From positions 40,629 through 104,628 of the forward strand of contig JAOIOC010000003.1 of the NCBI GenBank assembly GCA_028140145.1: a stretch of 64,000 bases of DNA. Direction: 5' to 3'. Source of the stretch: SAR86 cluster bacterium (lineage in GTDB: Bacteria > Pseudomonadota > Gammaproteobacteria > Magnimaribacterales > AG-339-G14). Below are positions 39,818 to 48,024 of this stretch, one piece after another; the stretch's first letter is position 1; each line of letters begins with the position of its first letter. Position numbers and translations under genes: made by a program. The notes under the pieces are model-generated. The model had not been told where the DNA came from. It saw only the letters and a program-made list of their open reading frames with translations, and ran no database searches.

Positions 39818-41167
39818 ATGAATTTAGATATTGTTATATTGGCAGCAGGAAAAGGCACCCGTATGGGAAGCTCTTTGCCTAAAGTTTTAGCAAGCCTTGC
39901 AGGACGGCCAATGCTGGAGCATGTCTTGGATTCAGTATCACAATTAAAGAAAACTAAATTGCACGTTGTCGTAGGACACGAAGCGCAACAGGTAAGAAAA
40001 ACTTTTTCTGGCAATAAGAAAATAAACTGGATCAAACAGACAAAACAACTTGGAACTGGGCACGCAGTAAAGCAAGCAACTAATCATATAAGATCCAATT
40101 CAAACGTAGTTATTTTGTATGGCGATGTTCCCCTTATCTCTGAGACCACGATTTCCAAACTAGCCAAGCTGGCTTCTAAAGGACCGGCCCTGCTTACTTT
40201 CAATAAAGAAAATCCAACTGGTTATGGAAGAATAGTAAGAGGTTCAAGAAATAAGATAGAAGCAATAATTGAAGAAAAAGATGCCTCACCATCTGAGAAA
40301 GAAATTTCTGAGGTTAATTCTGGAATTATGGCTTTTAAAGCTAAAGATCTTATTCGCTTGCTAGGAAAAATCAAAAACAACAACAAGGCTAAAGAGTTTT
40401 ATCTGACCGATACGGTTCATGAGGCGCATCTCGAAAAATTAAATATTCAGTCATTGAGCTTAAGTGATACAAATGAAGTTTTAGGTTGTAATACGCTTGA
40501 AGAGCTTCAAGCATTAGAAAAGGCTTATCACATTTTCACTGCGAAAAAATTTCTTAACAAAGGAGTTTCTTTTGCCGACATAGAAAAAGTTAAATTTAGG
40601 GGAAACATCTCAATAGAAAAGGGTGCCTTTATAGATGAGAATGTTATTTTTGAAGGTACTGTTTCAATTGGAACTAATGCAAAAATTGGTCCAGGATGCA
40701 TCATTTCAAATTCAAAAATCGGTAAAAACGCTAAACTTCTTGCATATTCTTTTGTCGAAGAATCTATGCTTGAAAGCAATGCGAAAGCAGGACCGTTTGC
40801 TCATGTTGGAGTCCAAACGAGAATGGAAGAGGGGGCAGAGATTGGAAACTTTGTTGAGACAAAAAGAAGCAATATAGGAGCCAACTCAAAAGCAAAACAC
40901 CTTGCTTACATTGGCGACGGTAGAATAGGAAAAGGCGTCAACATTGGCGCTGGCACGATCTTTTGTAATTACGATGGCGTTAAAAAGCATATCACCAAAA
41001 TTGAGGATGATGCTTTCATAGGATCAAACTCAGCCTTGGTAGCTCCTTTGACGATCGGTGCAAAATCTTACATTGGCTCTGGATCTGTCGTCACAAAAAA
41101 TGTTGGTAAAGGCCAACTAGCTATTGGAAGGGGCAGACAAAAAAACATGCCTAATAGGAAAAAATAA
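39818..41167 (+). CDS. glmU: Bifunctional GlmU: N-acetylglucosamine-1-phosphate uridyltransferase / glucosamine-1-phosphate acetyltransferase
   Basis: Makes UDP-GlcNAc for peptidoglycan and lipid A. The N-terminal pyrophosphorylase domain starts with ILAAGKGTRMGSSLPKVL and has YGDVPLIS and ENPTGYGRIVR; the C-terminal half (from about 250) is a left-handed beta-helix of hexapeptide repeats with NIGAGTIFCNYDGVKKH at the acetyltransferase site. It has 449 residues. The TAATG junction joins it to glmS, the gene for the first step in the same pathway. Confidence 0.97.
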   Translation: MNLDIVILAAGKGTRMGSSLPKVLASLAGRPMLEHVLDSVSQLKKTKLHVVVGHEAQQVRKTFSGNKKINWIKQTKQLGTGHAVKQATNHIRSNSNVVILYGDVPLISETTISKLAKLASKGPALLTFNKENPTGYGRIVRGSRNKIEAIIEEKDASPSEKEISEVNSGIMAFKAKDLIRLLGKIKNNNKAKEFYLTDTVHEAHLEKLNIQSLSLSDTNEVLGCNTLEELQALEKAYHIFTAKKFLNKGVSFADIEKVKFRGNISIEKGAFIDENVIFEGTVSIGTNAKIGPGCIISNSKIGKNAKLLAYSFVEESMLESNAKAGPFAHVGVQTRMEEGAEIGNFVETKRSNIGANSKAKHLAYIGDGRIGKGVNIGAGTIFCNYDGVKKHITKIEDDAFIGSNSALVAPLTIGAKSYIGSGSVVTKNVGKGQLAIGRGRQKNMPNRKK

Positions 41168-42993
41168 TGTGTGGAATCATCGCAGCATCAACTGAAAGGA
41201 GTATCGGTAAGCTCTTGATTCAAGGTCTTTATAAGATGGAATATCGAGGCTATGATTCTGCTGGCATTGCAATGCACACAGAAAATAAAGTTGCGCATCT
41301 GAGAGCTCTGGGAAAAGTAAAGCTTCTTGAAGATTTAATGATTAATGAGAAGCCTAAAGGAAAAGTTGGCATTGCACACACTCGTTGGGCAACCCACGGC
41401 GAACCCTCTGAGGTCAATGCCCATCCACACCAATCAAACGAAAGAATTTTCATTGTCCACAACGGCATTATTGAAAATTATTTGGAGCTCAAAGATGAAT
41501 TAGCTAGTAAAGGTTATGCTTTTACCTCTAAAACAGATTCAGAATTAATAGCGCATCTTCTTGATAGTTACCTAGAAGAGGGCTCATCTTTGCTCAAAGC
41601 CACCAAGCAACTTAAAGACAAGCTTCAAGGAGCCTATGCAATCGCAGCACTGGATCATAGCGACCCAAATACACTGGTACTTGCTCGAAATCGATCGCCC
41701 CTATTGATTGGCCTAGGCGAAGATGAAAATTTTGCTGCTTCCGATCCCTTAGCGCTTGCTGATCTTACAAATAAATTCCTTATTTTAGAAGACGGCGATG
41801 TCGCAAAAATTAGTCCTAATAATGTAGAAATATTCGATAAAAATAATAAAGCCTGCAAAAGGGATATTCAGATTATTGATATCAAAAGCGAGGCAGCATC
41901 AAAAGGCGACTATAAGCATTTCATGGAAAAAGAAATCTATGAGCAGCCTAACGCGATATTAAATACTCTTGATGGAAGAGTGGGTGGCGACGATGTTTTA
42001 GAAAATATTTTTGGCGAGGGATCAAATAACCTTTTTGCAAAAGTTAAAAGAATTCAAATCGCTGCATGTGGCACAAGTCTCCATGCAGGCCGAGTTGCTG
42101 CAAACTGGTTCTCAGCTATAGCTGGGCTGCCAACCCAAATAGATTACGCTAGCGAGTATCGTTATAAAAATCCCTATGTGGATAAAAACACTCTTTTGGT
42201 TACTATTTCTCAATCTGGAGAAACTGCTGATACTTTAGCCGCCCTCCGTTATGCCAAAGATCAAAAATATCTTGCTTCTTTGGCAATTTGTAATGTGCCA
42301 ACTAGCTCATTAGCCAGAGAGTCAGATTTTTTACTTCTAACCAACGCAGGACCAGAAATTGGCGTAGCTTCCACAAAAGCTTTTACCACGCAGCTCATAG
42401 CCTTGATGTTATTGACGTTGTCACTGGCAAAAGCCTCTGGCACGAATCCAAAGCTCAGGTCTAGAGTAATCCAAGCTTTGCGTCAGATGCCCGATATTGT
42501 TGAGAAAAGTCTTGAGCTAAAGGGTGATATCGTTGATATAGCTTCTGAGATTGCTCAACAGGATAATGCTTTATTTTTAGGGCGAGGGATGTTTTATCCC
42601 ATAGCAAAAGAGGGCGCCCTCAAACTCAAAGAAATTTCTTACATTCATGCAGAAGCTTATCCTGCCGGAGAGTTAAAGCACGGACCGCTTGCATTAATCG
42701 ATGAGCGCATGCCGGTAGTAGCAATTGCTCCGGAACACGAACTAGCAGAGAAATTGGTATCCAACCTAGAAGAGGTCAAAGCAAGAGGCGGCGCATTGTA
42801 TGTGTTTGGTAATGCAAAAGAAAAACTTTCTCTTGAAAGAGGCAAATATATCAGCATGCCTGAGTGCGATTTTTTACTAACGCCAATTTTATACACCATC
42901 CCTCTGCAAATTTTATCTTACGAAGTCGCCTTAATCAGAGGCACAGATATTGATCAACCAAGAAACTTAGCTAAGTCAGTCACTGTGGAGTAG
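41167..42993 (+). CDS. glmS: Glutamine-fructose-6-phosphate aminotransferase GlmS
   Basis: Makes glucosamine-6-phosphate from fructose-6-phosphate and glutamine. The N-terminal nucleophile is in MCGIIAAS; the glutaminase domain includes HNGIIENY and TDSELIAHL; two SIS domains follow (ACGTSLHAGRVA; LFLGRGMFYPIAKEGALKLKEISYIHAEAYPAGELKHGP); the C-terminus is NLAKSVTVE. It has 608 residues. Its last codon GAG and stop TAG lie within the left inverted repeat of a short element, while the presumed original end GTCACTGTGGAATAG is found 629 bases downstream. Confidence 0.98.
   Translation: MCGIIAASTERSIGKLLIQGLYKMEYRGYDSAGIAMHTENKVAHLRALGKVKLLEDLMINEKPKGKVGIAHTRWATHGEPSEVNAHPHQSNERIFIVHNGIIENYLELKDELASKGYAFTSKTDSELIAHLLDSYLEEGSSLLKATKQLKDKLQGAYAIAALDHSDPNTLVLARNRSPLLIGLGEDENFAASDPLALADLTNKFLILEDGDVAKISPNNVEIFDKNNKACKRDIQIIDIKSEAASKGDYKHFMEKEIYEQPNAILNTLDGRVGGDDVLENIFGEGSNNLFAKVKRIQIAACGTSLHAGRVAANWFSAIAGLPTQIDYASEYRYKNPYVDKNTLLVTISQSGETADTLAALRYAKDQKYLASLAICNVPTSSLARESDFLLLTNAGPEIGVASTKAFTTQLIALMLLTLSLAKASGTNPKLRSRVIQALRQMPDIVEKSLELKGDIVDIASEIAQQDNALFLGRGMFYPIAKEGALKLKEISYIHAEAYPAGELKHGPLALIDERMPVVAIAPEHELAEKLVSNLEEVKARGGALYVFGNAKEKLSLERGKYISMPECDFLLTPILYTIPLQILSYEVALIRGTDIDQPRNLAKSVTVE
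42979..42986. repeat. Candidate 8-bp target duplication, left copy
   Basis: GTCACTGT, codons for Val-Thr and part of Val at the end of glmS, immediately precedes the left inverted repeat. An identical copy lies directly after the right inverted repeat. Confidence 0.7.
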
Positions 42994-43004
42994 TTTGCAA
43001 CAGT
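42987..43004. repeat. Left terminal inverted repeat
   Basis: GGAGTAGTTTGCAACAGT. It begins inside the glmS Val codon and supplies Glu (GAG) and the stop (TAG). It differs from the complement of the right repeat at only two positions, the last two bases of that stop codon. Confidence 0.7.
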
Positions 43005-43017
43005 AAATTAGAATCAC

Positions 43018-43533
43018 ATGAGATCATCAGAAAAAAAAGATTACTTAGAACAACTGCTTTCTAGCAAAACAACTGTCTTCATGGATGAAATATCTAAATT
43101 TAACATAAAGGATAGCGGGCTTTATATTTTGCAACCATGCTTTGATTTAGAAAAAATAACCGGCGAATCCTATTTAAAAGTTGGCATGACAATTGGAAAA
43201 ACAGGTTTAAGGGGCAGGCTTTCCACGCACTTCTCTAATCATCTTAGGCTTTGTGACGGAAAACTGAAAAGCCCGACAGTTCTTAGTAGACATATGTACC
43301 TTGACAGAACTTTATCGAAAGAACTTGGTTTAGATTTTACTATTCATTCCGATAGAAAAAAGTTCTTGAAAGAACTCTGTTATTTCCAAGTCCTCCCATT
43401 AAAAGAATTTAATTGGGCTTCAGCAGAGGAAAAGAGGATGAAAAGAGGGGAATTAAAGAAAATTGAATCTTCACAGATAGAAAACAAGGTAAGATCAAAA
43501 ACAAGGTATATCGATGATGTCATTGAAAGATAA
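43018..43533 (+). CDS. GIY-YIG-like protein carried by the glmS-end element
   Basis: A 171-residue basic protein. DSGLYILQPCFDLEK and, about 15 residues on, SYLKVGMTIGKTGLRGRLSTHF resemble the paired GLY...YxxVG strands and following Arg/His-bearing helix of the GIY-YIG nuclease superfamily (T5orf172-like variants with a VKIGxT core). A later Glu in FLKELCYFQVLPL could be the metal ligand. The C-terminus is lysine-rich with no membrane segment. Family membership is a reading of short motifs, not a domain match. It is the sole gene between the two inverted repeats, 24 bases after the glmS stop, which makes a nuclease role in element maintenance worth testing. Confidence 0.5.
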   Translation: MRSSEKKDYLEQLLSSKTTVFMDEISKFNIKDSGLYILQPCFDLEKITGESYLKVGMTIGKTGLRGRLSTHFSNHLRLCDGKLKSPTVLSRHMYLDRTLSKELGLDFTIHSDRKKFLKELCYFQVLPLKEFNWASAEEKRMKRGELKKIESSQIENKVRSKTRYIDDVIER

Positions 43534-43589
43534 GAAGCGAAACTTATCGAAAACCTGATAAAGTCAGTATTGTTAACAAGCGATAAATG

Positions 43590-43607
43590 ACTGTTGCAAA
43601 ACACTCC
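43590..43607. repeat. Right terminal inverted repeat
   Basis: ACTGTTGCAAAACACTCC, whose complement GGAGTGTTTTGCAACAGT matches the left repeat at 16 of 18 positions. A nearby inverted pair TTATCG (43544-43549) and CGATAA (43581-43586) may form a subterminal hairpin. Confidence 0.7.
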
Positions 43608-43622
43608 GTCACTGTGGAATAG
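43608..43622. repeat. Right target copy plus residual glmS end
   Basis: GTCACTGTGGAATAG repeats the last 15 bases of glmS with one change (GAG to GAA). The first eight bases are the target copy; GGAATAG is interpreted as the original Val-Glu-stop end left behind. Confidence 0.7.
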
Positions 43623-43636
43623 ATTAAAGAGCAATT

Positions 43637-45160
43637 TTGATATTTTATAGTTTAAAAAAATCCAGACTTTACATTTTTTTGATATTTAGCATTGTTTTGA
43701 CCTCTCAAATCTATGCAAACGAATTTAAAGTTGGGTTTGCAGAGCTTCCAATTACTCCCAATCTGATTGATGAATGGAAAGATATAAATAACGACGCTCA
43801 ATTCGATGCAGATATTGACAAGTGGACTGATGTAAACGGGAATAACCAATTTGATGCAGTCTGGATGGCAGGTTTTCAAAATAAACGAGCTGCTCAAAGA
43901 GTTAAAGACGACCTCATGGCGGTAACTGCGGTGATTGACGATGGTCAGACTCGGATAGGAATTATTAGTGCTGACACTATTGGGCTGATGAGAAAATTTG
44001 TGCTCAGTGTCCGTGAGGATGTTCCTTCAGAGTGGGGTTTAGATTACATCATGGTGCATGCAACTCATAATCATGAGGGCCCAGATACTCAAGGCCTTTG
44101 GGGTCCAAGTTTTTTAAAAAGTGGTGTTGATGATCTTTATATGGAGAAGCTCAAGAAGGATTTCTTAAGCACATTAAAAATGGCTATAGATAACTTGGAG
44201 CCTGCAGAAATGAGTTTGGCTTTAATTCCAACCAATCCTCTCACGCCCATCAAAGATAAAAGAAAACCTATCGTGATAGACGACGACATAAGAGCAATTT
44301 TGTTTAATCGTCCCGATGGCTCAATTATAGGTTCGCTAATTAACTTTGGAATCCACGTCGAACTTACGTGGGATAAAAACCTAGAATTAACTGCTGATGT
44401 TGCAGGCTACTTAAGAAGAGGGATTAGTGAAGGCATTTATTATGATAATCAGCTTGTTAGAGCTGGACTTGGTGGAACCACGTTATGGCTTACAGGAAAC
44501 ATTGGAGGCCTTATGACATCAGGGCCAACCGATCCAATTTATGATCCTGTTTTAAAAAAAATGCTCACCAAACCAAGTCATGCAAAAGCACGTGCTTATG
44601 GATATAGTCTAGCAAGCAGCATCATAGAGGCTTATCATTCAGGTGATTTTGAGCAGTCGTCAAAGCCAGCCATAACCGTCCACACGACAGAAATAGAATT
44701 AGGCATAGAAAATTTCATGCTCTCACTAGGCACTTTGCTTGGCGTGATTGATACCGATCTTAAATTCAGCTTGATGCCGCCATTTATACGTTATCTCAGC
44801 GAAGTAGCATTCATACAATTAGGAGATGCAACTATTACTGGCGTTCCTGGAGAACTCTATCCAGAAATTGCTGTTGGAGGCATAGAAAATCCTATGGGCG
44901 CAGATTACGTGATGGCTCCTCAAGAAGTTCCACATCTAAGAAGTCAATTTCCAGACAAACTTAATTTAATGGTGAATTTAGCAAATGATTCAATTGGTTA
45001 CATCATTCCGAAAAGTGAATGGGATGAAGACGCCCCCTGGATCTACGGAGAGAATGAAGAAACTTATGGCGAGATCGTATCTTTGGGTCCAAATACTGCC
45101 CCTATAATCCATGAAAATATTGTTAAGCTTATTGAAGAATCAAAAAAAAATAATGAATAG
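43637..45160 (+). CDS. Secreted neutral-ceramidase-like hydrolase with calcium-loop-like motifs
   Basis: A 507-residue exported protein; the signal peptide spans about residues 1-27 (FLIFSIVLTSQIYANEF). FKVGFAELPITP opens the domain in the same way as neutral/alkaline ceramidase N-terminal domains, and MVHATHNHEGPDTQGLWG provides the metal-binding His pair. Near the N-terminus, DINNDAQFDAD and DVNGNNQFDAV are repeated Asp/Asn loops like calcium-binding EF-hand or dockerin loops. The usual C-terminal ceramidase domain is not evident. The start is a TTG with little Shine-Dalgarno support. The substrate may be an acylated lipid, but this is unproven. Confidence 0.72.
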   Translation: MIFYSLKKSRLYIFLIFSIVLTSQIYANEFKVGFAELPITPNLIDEWKDINNDAQFDADIDKWTDVNGNNQFDAVWMAGFQNKRAAQRVKDDLMAVTAVIDDGQTRIGIISADTIGLMRKFVLSVREDVPSEWGLDYIMVHATHNHEGPDTQGLWGPSFLKSGVDDLYMEKLKKDFLSTLKMAIDNLEPAEMSLALIPTNPLTPIKDKRKPIVIDDDIRAILFNRPDGSIIGSLINFGIHVELTWDKNLELTADVAGYLRRGISEGIYYDNQLVRAGLGGTTLWLTGNIGGLMTSGPTDPIYDPVLKKMLTKPSHAKARAYGYSLASSIIEAYHSGDFEQSSKPAITVHTTEIELGIENFMLSLGTLLGVIDTDLKFSLMPPFIRYLSEVAFIQLGDATITGVPGELYPEIAVGGIENPMGADYVMAPQEVPHLRSQFPDKLNLMVNLANDSIGYIIPKSEWDEDAPWIYGENEETYGEIVSLGPNTAPIIHENIVKLIEESKKNNE

Positions 45161-45174
45161 AGTAAAATACTTGC

Positions 45175-46398
45175 ATGGGGAAAATTGAAAAAAATAAGCC
45201 TGCTGTATTGAAAGATCCCAATTTACAACTCCCTGAAGTTGATTGGCTTGAAAAGGAATCTAATCCCGACAAATTTTTTAAAGATCTTAGATATGCCTTA
45301 TCTGAATTTGGATTTATGGTGCTTACAAATGCGCCAGGCCTATCCGATGAATTCCAACAACAAGCATTTAAAGAAGTTAGAGGCTTTTTTGATTCACCGG
45401 TAGAGCTTAAAAAAACTTCCTATATTGGAAAAACTCCATATTTTAGAGGATACAGTTTACCGACACCGGCTGATAGTGGTTATGGACAAGTCATCGAAGC
45501 ATTTCAATATGGCTTTGAACAAGAACCTTTATGTAAACACGATGATAAATCTCAGCCCATTCATCGCAGATTATTTCGTGGCCCAAATACTTGGCCAGAT
45601 GAAGAGTCGCTTCCAGGATTTAGACCATTAATTGATGATTTAAATCAGCGTTATCATCGCTTAACCCACTTGTTAGGTGAGGCAATTGTTGAATCATTAG
45701 GAGAAGACGTTGAAGCATTTCGTGAATATTTTGATTTTGACGATCCTGATTTGGCTGCCAGCCTTAATCATAATTTTGGACTAGATGCCTATGCTGAGGA
45801 AGATCAAGATAAAGTTCGTAAGGAATATAAAAAATTTTCAAGCGATAAGGTCGGTGCGCATATTGATGGGCCACCTTTCATTGCTCTGTTAATAAATGAT
45901 AGACCTGGGCTTCAAGTTGTAGCAGCAGAAGGCGAGTGGATTGATGCGCCAGTTACCTGTCGAACAGCGCCGGGAGATTATCATGTTCCCGTAATTCCTG
46001 GAGCAGTCATTGTAAATACTGGTGGAACGCTTATGCATTTAAGTGAGGGACGTTACTCAGCAACCTTGCATCGAGTTAACACTACCTTAATTCCTAAGGG
46101 CGAAACACGAGTCTCAATGCCTTATTTCTTAATACCAAAAATGGAGGGAGACTTAATACCTTTTGGTAAATTCGAAGCTGGCTCGGTTGGCGTTGGAGGT
46201 TATGAATCTGGACGAGATCGAGGCGCTAATGCAAGCGTCAACCGAATGGGAACTTTTCCTCAAGTGACGCGTCGTTGGTGGGCTGAAGAATATTCAGAGC
46301 TTCGCCAACAACAGCGGGATGAAGTTGAAGCCGAAACTAAGGCAGCATATAAGCTCGCCAAAGAAAGGGGCCAACGCTTCACTCAGCAGAAAACATAA
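45175..46398 (+). CDS. Isopenicillin N synthase-like 2-oxoglutarate/Fe(II) dioxygenase
   Basis: A 407-residue cytoplasmic non-heme iron oxygenase. The N-terminal DIOX_N-like region has FGFMVLTNAPG and YFRGYSLP; iron ligands appear as HxD in GAHIDGPPFIALL and the distal His in ATLHRVNTTL, with the cosubstrate Arg in TRVSMPYFLIP, the usual RxS. Family members hydroxylate or oxidise small molecules; the substrate here is unknown. It follows the ceramidase-like gene by 14 bases and precedes an NTF2-like gene by 9, suggesting an operon. It is longer than the common size of about 330, with an extended C-terminal charged tail. Confidence 0.85.
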   Translation: MGKIEKNKPAVLKDPNLQLPEVDWLEKESNPDKFFKDLRYALSEFGFMVLTNAPGLSDEFQQQAFKEVRGFFDSPVELKKTSYIGKTPYFRGYSLPTPADSGYGQVIEAFQYGFEQEPLCKHDDKSQPIHRRLFRGPNTWPDEESLPGFRPLIDDLNQRYHRLTHLLGEAIVESLGEDVEAFREYFDFDDPDLAASLNHNFGLDAYAEEDQDKVRKEYKKFSSDKVGAHIDGPPFIALLINDRPGLQVVAAEGEWIDAPVTCRTAPGDYHVPVIPGAVIVNTGGTLMHLSEGRYSATLHRVNTTLIPKGETRVSMPYFLIPKMEGDLIPFGKFEAGSVGVGGYESGRDRGANASVNRMGTFPQVTRRWWAEEYSELRQQQRDEVEAETKAAYKLAKERGQRFTQQKT

Positions 46399-46407
46399 AA
46401 AAGTTTT

Positions 46408-46851
46408 ATGGTCTCAGACAAAATAAGGCAGTTCCTAAATTCCTGGAAAAATGGCGTTATAGAAATTGGAAAAGTTTACACTGATGGTGGGGATTATAAA
46501 AAATGCGCAGAAAACTTCCTGAGCGCTCATTATACTTTTGATATCGAAGATGTTTTATTCAAGCCCACTTTTACAAAAGAAGTAATATTCAGAAATAAAA
46601 AAGATGATGCACTGTCCTACTTTGTGAAGGGCAGCATAGAGGAAGATAATGGTTTTGCGCTTAAGCCTTGGGAGAGCATCGATCTTGTTGAGGTAAATTC
46701 TATCGAGGAAGAATCTTTAACAATTGCAATGGGCACTTTTAACTTCAAGCCTGTTAATCAAGATGTAATTACTCTTGTTGCATTTACATTCCTCCTGATC
46801 GAAGATAAAAATTCTTTTAAAATAAAGGTTCATCACTCATCTCCAGTTTAA
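46408..46851 (+). CDS. NTF2/SnoaL-like protein
   Basis: A 147-residue soluble protein. FLNSWKNGVIEIGKVYTDGGDYKKCAENFLSAHYTF followed by SYFVKGSIEEDNGFALKPWESIDL and a final FKIKVHHSSPV fits a cone-shaped NTF2-like fold of a group common in marine Proteobacteria with no confirmed function. His-His-Ser near the C-terminus is a typical last-strand feature. It is 9 bases after the dioxygenase gene and probably co-transcribed. The fold call is from pattern resemblance. Confidence 0.6.
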   Translation: MVSDKIRQFLNSWKNGVIEIGKVYTDGGDYKKCAENFLSAHYTFDIEDVLFKPTFTKEVIFRNKKDDALSYFVKGSIEEDNGFALKPWESIDLVEVNSIEEESLTIAMGTFNFKPVNQDVITLVAFTFLLIEDKNSFKIKVHHSSPV

Positions 46852-46922
46852 TTTTCTCCCTTTTTCAAATTGTTGTATTTAATAAGGAATGCAAGTAACT
46901 TAATTTAAAAATAGGAGAGAAA

Positions 46923-47444
46923 ATGAGAAGAATAATTACAGGTCATAACAATAACGGAAAATCTATCATATCTATTGATGGGCCGCCGGCAAGAACAATC
47001 GGAGAAGAAGCAGGAGGTCTTTATGAAATCTGGAATACCGATGGAAGTGGATTCGATACAACTTCAAAGAACGACAGAGCTGATATTGATATCGTATTGT
47101 CCCCTGTGCAAAAAGGAACAAAGTTCAGATATTTTCAGATAAATCCTATTCCCGAAGGAGTTCCTCAAGAAGCCATCGAAGCAGCTACTGCAGCGGCTTT
47201 TGAAAAAATGGGTGCTGCTCATCATAGAGTAGACACATCAAGAAATGCTGCTATGCACGAAACACATACCATCGATTACATTATTCTCCTAAAAGGTGAC
47301 GTGACTTTGATCTTAGACGAAGAGGAGGTTCAGCTAAAGCCTCACGATGTTGTTGTGCAGAGAGGAACAAATCATGCTTGGGTAAACAATGGATCAGAAC
47401 CAGCCCTTTTAATAGCTGTGCTTATTGATAGCAGTATCGTTTAA
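46923..47444 (+). CDS. Cupin-domain protein
   Basis: A 173-residue protein with a C-terminal cupin barrel. Motif 1 reads HETHTIDYIILLKG and motif 2 KPHDVVVQRGTNHAWVNNG; these supply candidate metal-binding His and Glu-equivalent positions, although the canonical Glu is Asp here. The N-terminal 100 residues begin with DGPPARTIGEEAGGLYEIWNT, a lead-in common to single-domain cupins near aromatic-degradation genes. AGGAGAG upstream is a strong Shine-Dalgarno. The substrate is unknown. Confidence 0.82.
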   Translation: MRRIITGHNNNGKSIISIDGPPARTIGEEAGGLYEIWNTDGSGFDTTSKNDRADIDIVLSPVQKGTKFRYFQINPIPEGVPQEAIEAATAAAFEKMGAAHHRVDTSRNAAMHETHTIDYIILLKGDVTLILDEEEVQLKPHDVVVQRGTNHAWVNNGSEPALLIAVLIDSSIV

Positions 47445-47515
47445 TTTATATTTTTGTAAAAAGGCTAACAAACCTAGTTACTTAATGTAGAGTATGAACT
47501 CTTGAGAAGTGAAAA

Positions 47516-47938
47516 ATGATTAAAACTCAATTAACAACGGACAAATTTGCAATGACCATATCATTTGCCTGTGTTGTGCACTGCTTTTTTGTTCCTTCTT
47601 TCATAATCCTATCTTCGGGCGTTCTTCCTTTTGCCTTGGATAATGAAGTAGTTCATAAATTAATAGTTTTAATTGCCGTGCCAGTAAGCATTTTTTCTTT
47701 GTATTTAGGATATAAGAATCACAAAACCTTCTCTTTCATTCCTGTAGGAATCTTTGGGCTTGCGCTTCTCATAACTGCAGTTATTCTTGGTGAAAGCATT
47801 TTGGGGGAATTTGGTGAAAAAGGGTTAACATTATTGGGCTCAATTTTCGTGGCCTTTGCTCATTTCAGAAATCATCAAATTTGTAAGCAGCTAGATTGTG
47901 ATTGCCACGAAAACGACAGGCTTACTTCTGATTCTTAA
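47516..47938 (+). CDS. MerC-domain membrane protein
   Basis: A 140-residue protein with four hydrophobic helices. The MerC-type CVVHC motif lies in the first helix (ISFACVVHCFFVPS), where mercury- or metal-transport members have paired cysteines, and the C-terminus is CDCHEND, another potential metal site. No merR, merA or other resistance genes are nearby, so a general metal-handling role is more likely than mercury resistance. It stands alone with a 71-base upstream gap. Confidence 0.75.
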   Translation: MIKTQLTTDKFAMTISFACVVHCFFVPSFIILSSGVLPFALDNEVVHKLIVLIAVPVSIFSLYLGYKNHKTFSFIPVGIFGLALLITAVILGESILGEFGEKGLTLLGSIFVAFAHFRNHQICKQLDCDCHENDRLTSDS

Positions 47939-47982
47939 TTCTCGTCAGTTTCAACTTTTCACTCAGTTTAATTTTCACAGAC

Positions 47983-47988
47983 TATAAT
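47983..47988 (+). promoter_or_regulatory. Possible -10 box
   Basis: TATAAT lies 36 bases before the preferred start of the next gene (48025). No convincing -35 is at the right distance. It favours the downstream ATG over the track start at 48001. Confidence 0.35.
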
Positions 47989-48024
47989 CAATGAGCAATA
48001 ATGCTTATTGTCTTTACTTTCGAT

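Larger units (their letters stand above)
42987..43607 (+). mobile_element. Short transposon-like element at the glmS 3' end
   Basis: A 621-base segment bounded by 18-base imperfect inverted repeats, GGAGTAGTTTGCAACAGT on the left and ACTGTTGCAAAACACTCC on the right (16 of 18 positions complementary), flanked by direct 8-base repeats GTCACTGT. Beyond the right copy, GGAATAG completes a second Val-Thr-Val-Glu-stop, the presumed old glmS end. The only long ORF inside encodes a 171-residue GIY-YIG-like protein; I see no DDE, HUH or tyrosine-recombinase motif. The glmS end is also the Tn7 target, but there are no recognisable Tn7 genes. The structure is seen directly; mobility is inferred. Confidence 0.65.

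Noticed and set aside
42994-43600. IS6/IS26-type terminal repeats: the core ACTGTTGCAAA matches the IS26 end sequence
   Set aside because: The polarity is reversed relative to the enclosed segment, the outer bases differ, and no IS6 transposase is present. The match is noted but not used as classification.
42994-43607. Tn7 insertion at attTn7
   Set aside because: Tn7 inserts about 25 bases beyond glmS, makes 5-base duplications and carries tns genes with TGTGGG ends. None is seen.
47516-47938. Mercury resistance operon
   Set aside because: Only a MerC-type protein is present; no merR, merT, merP or merA lies nearby.
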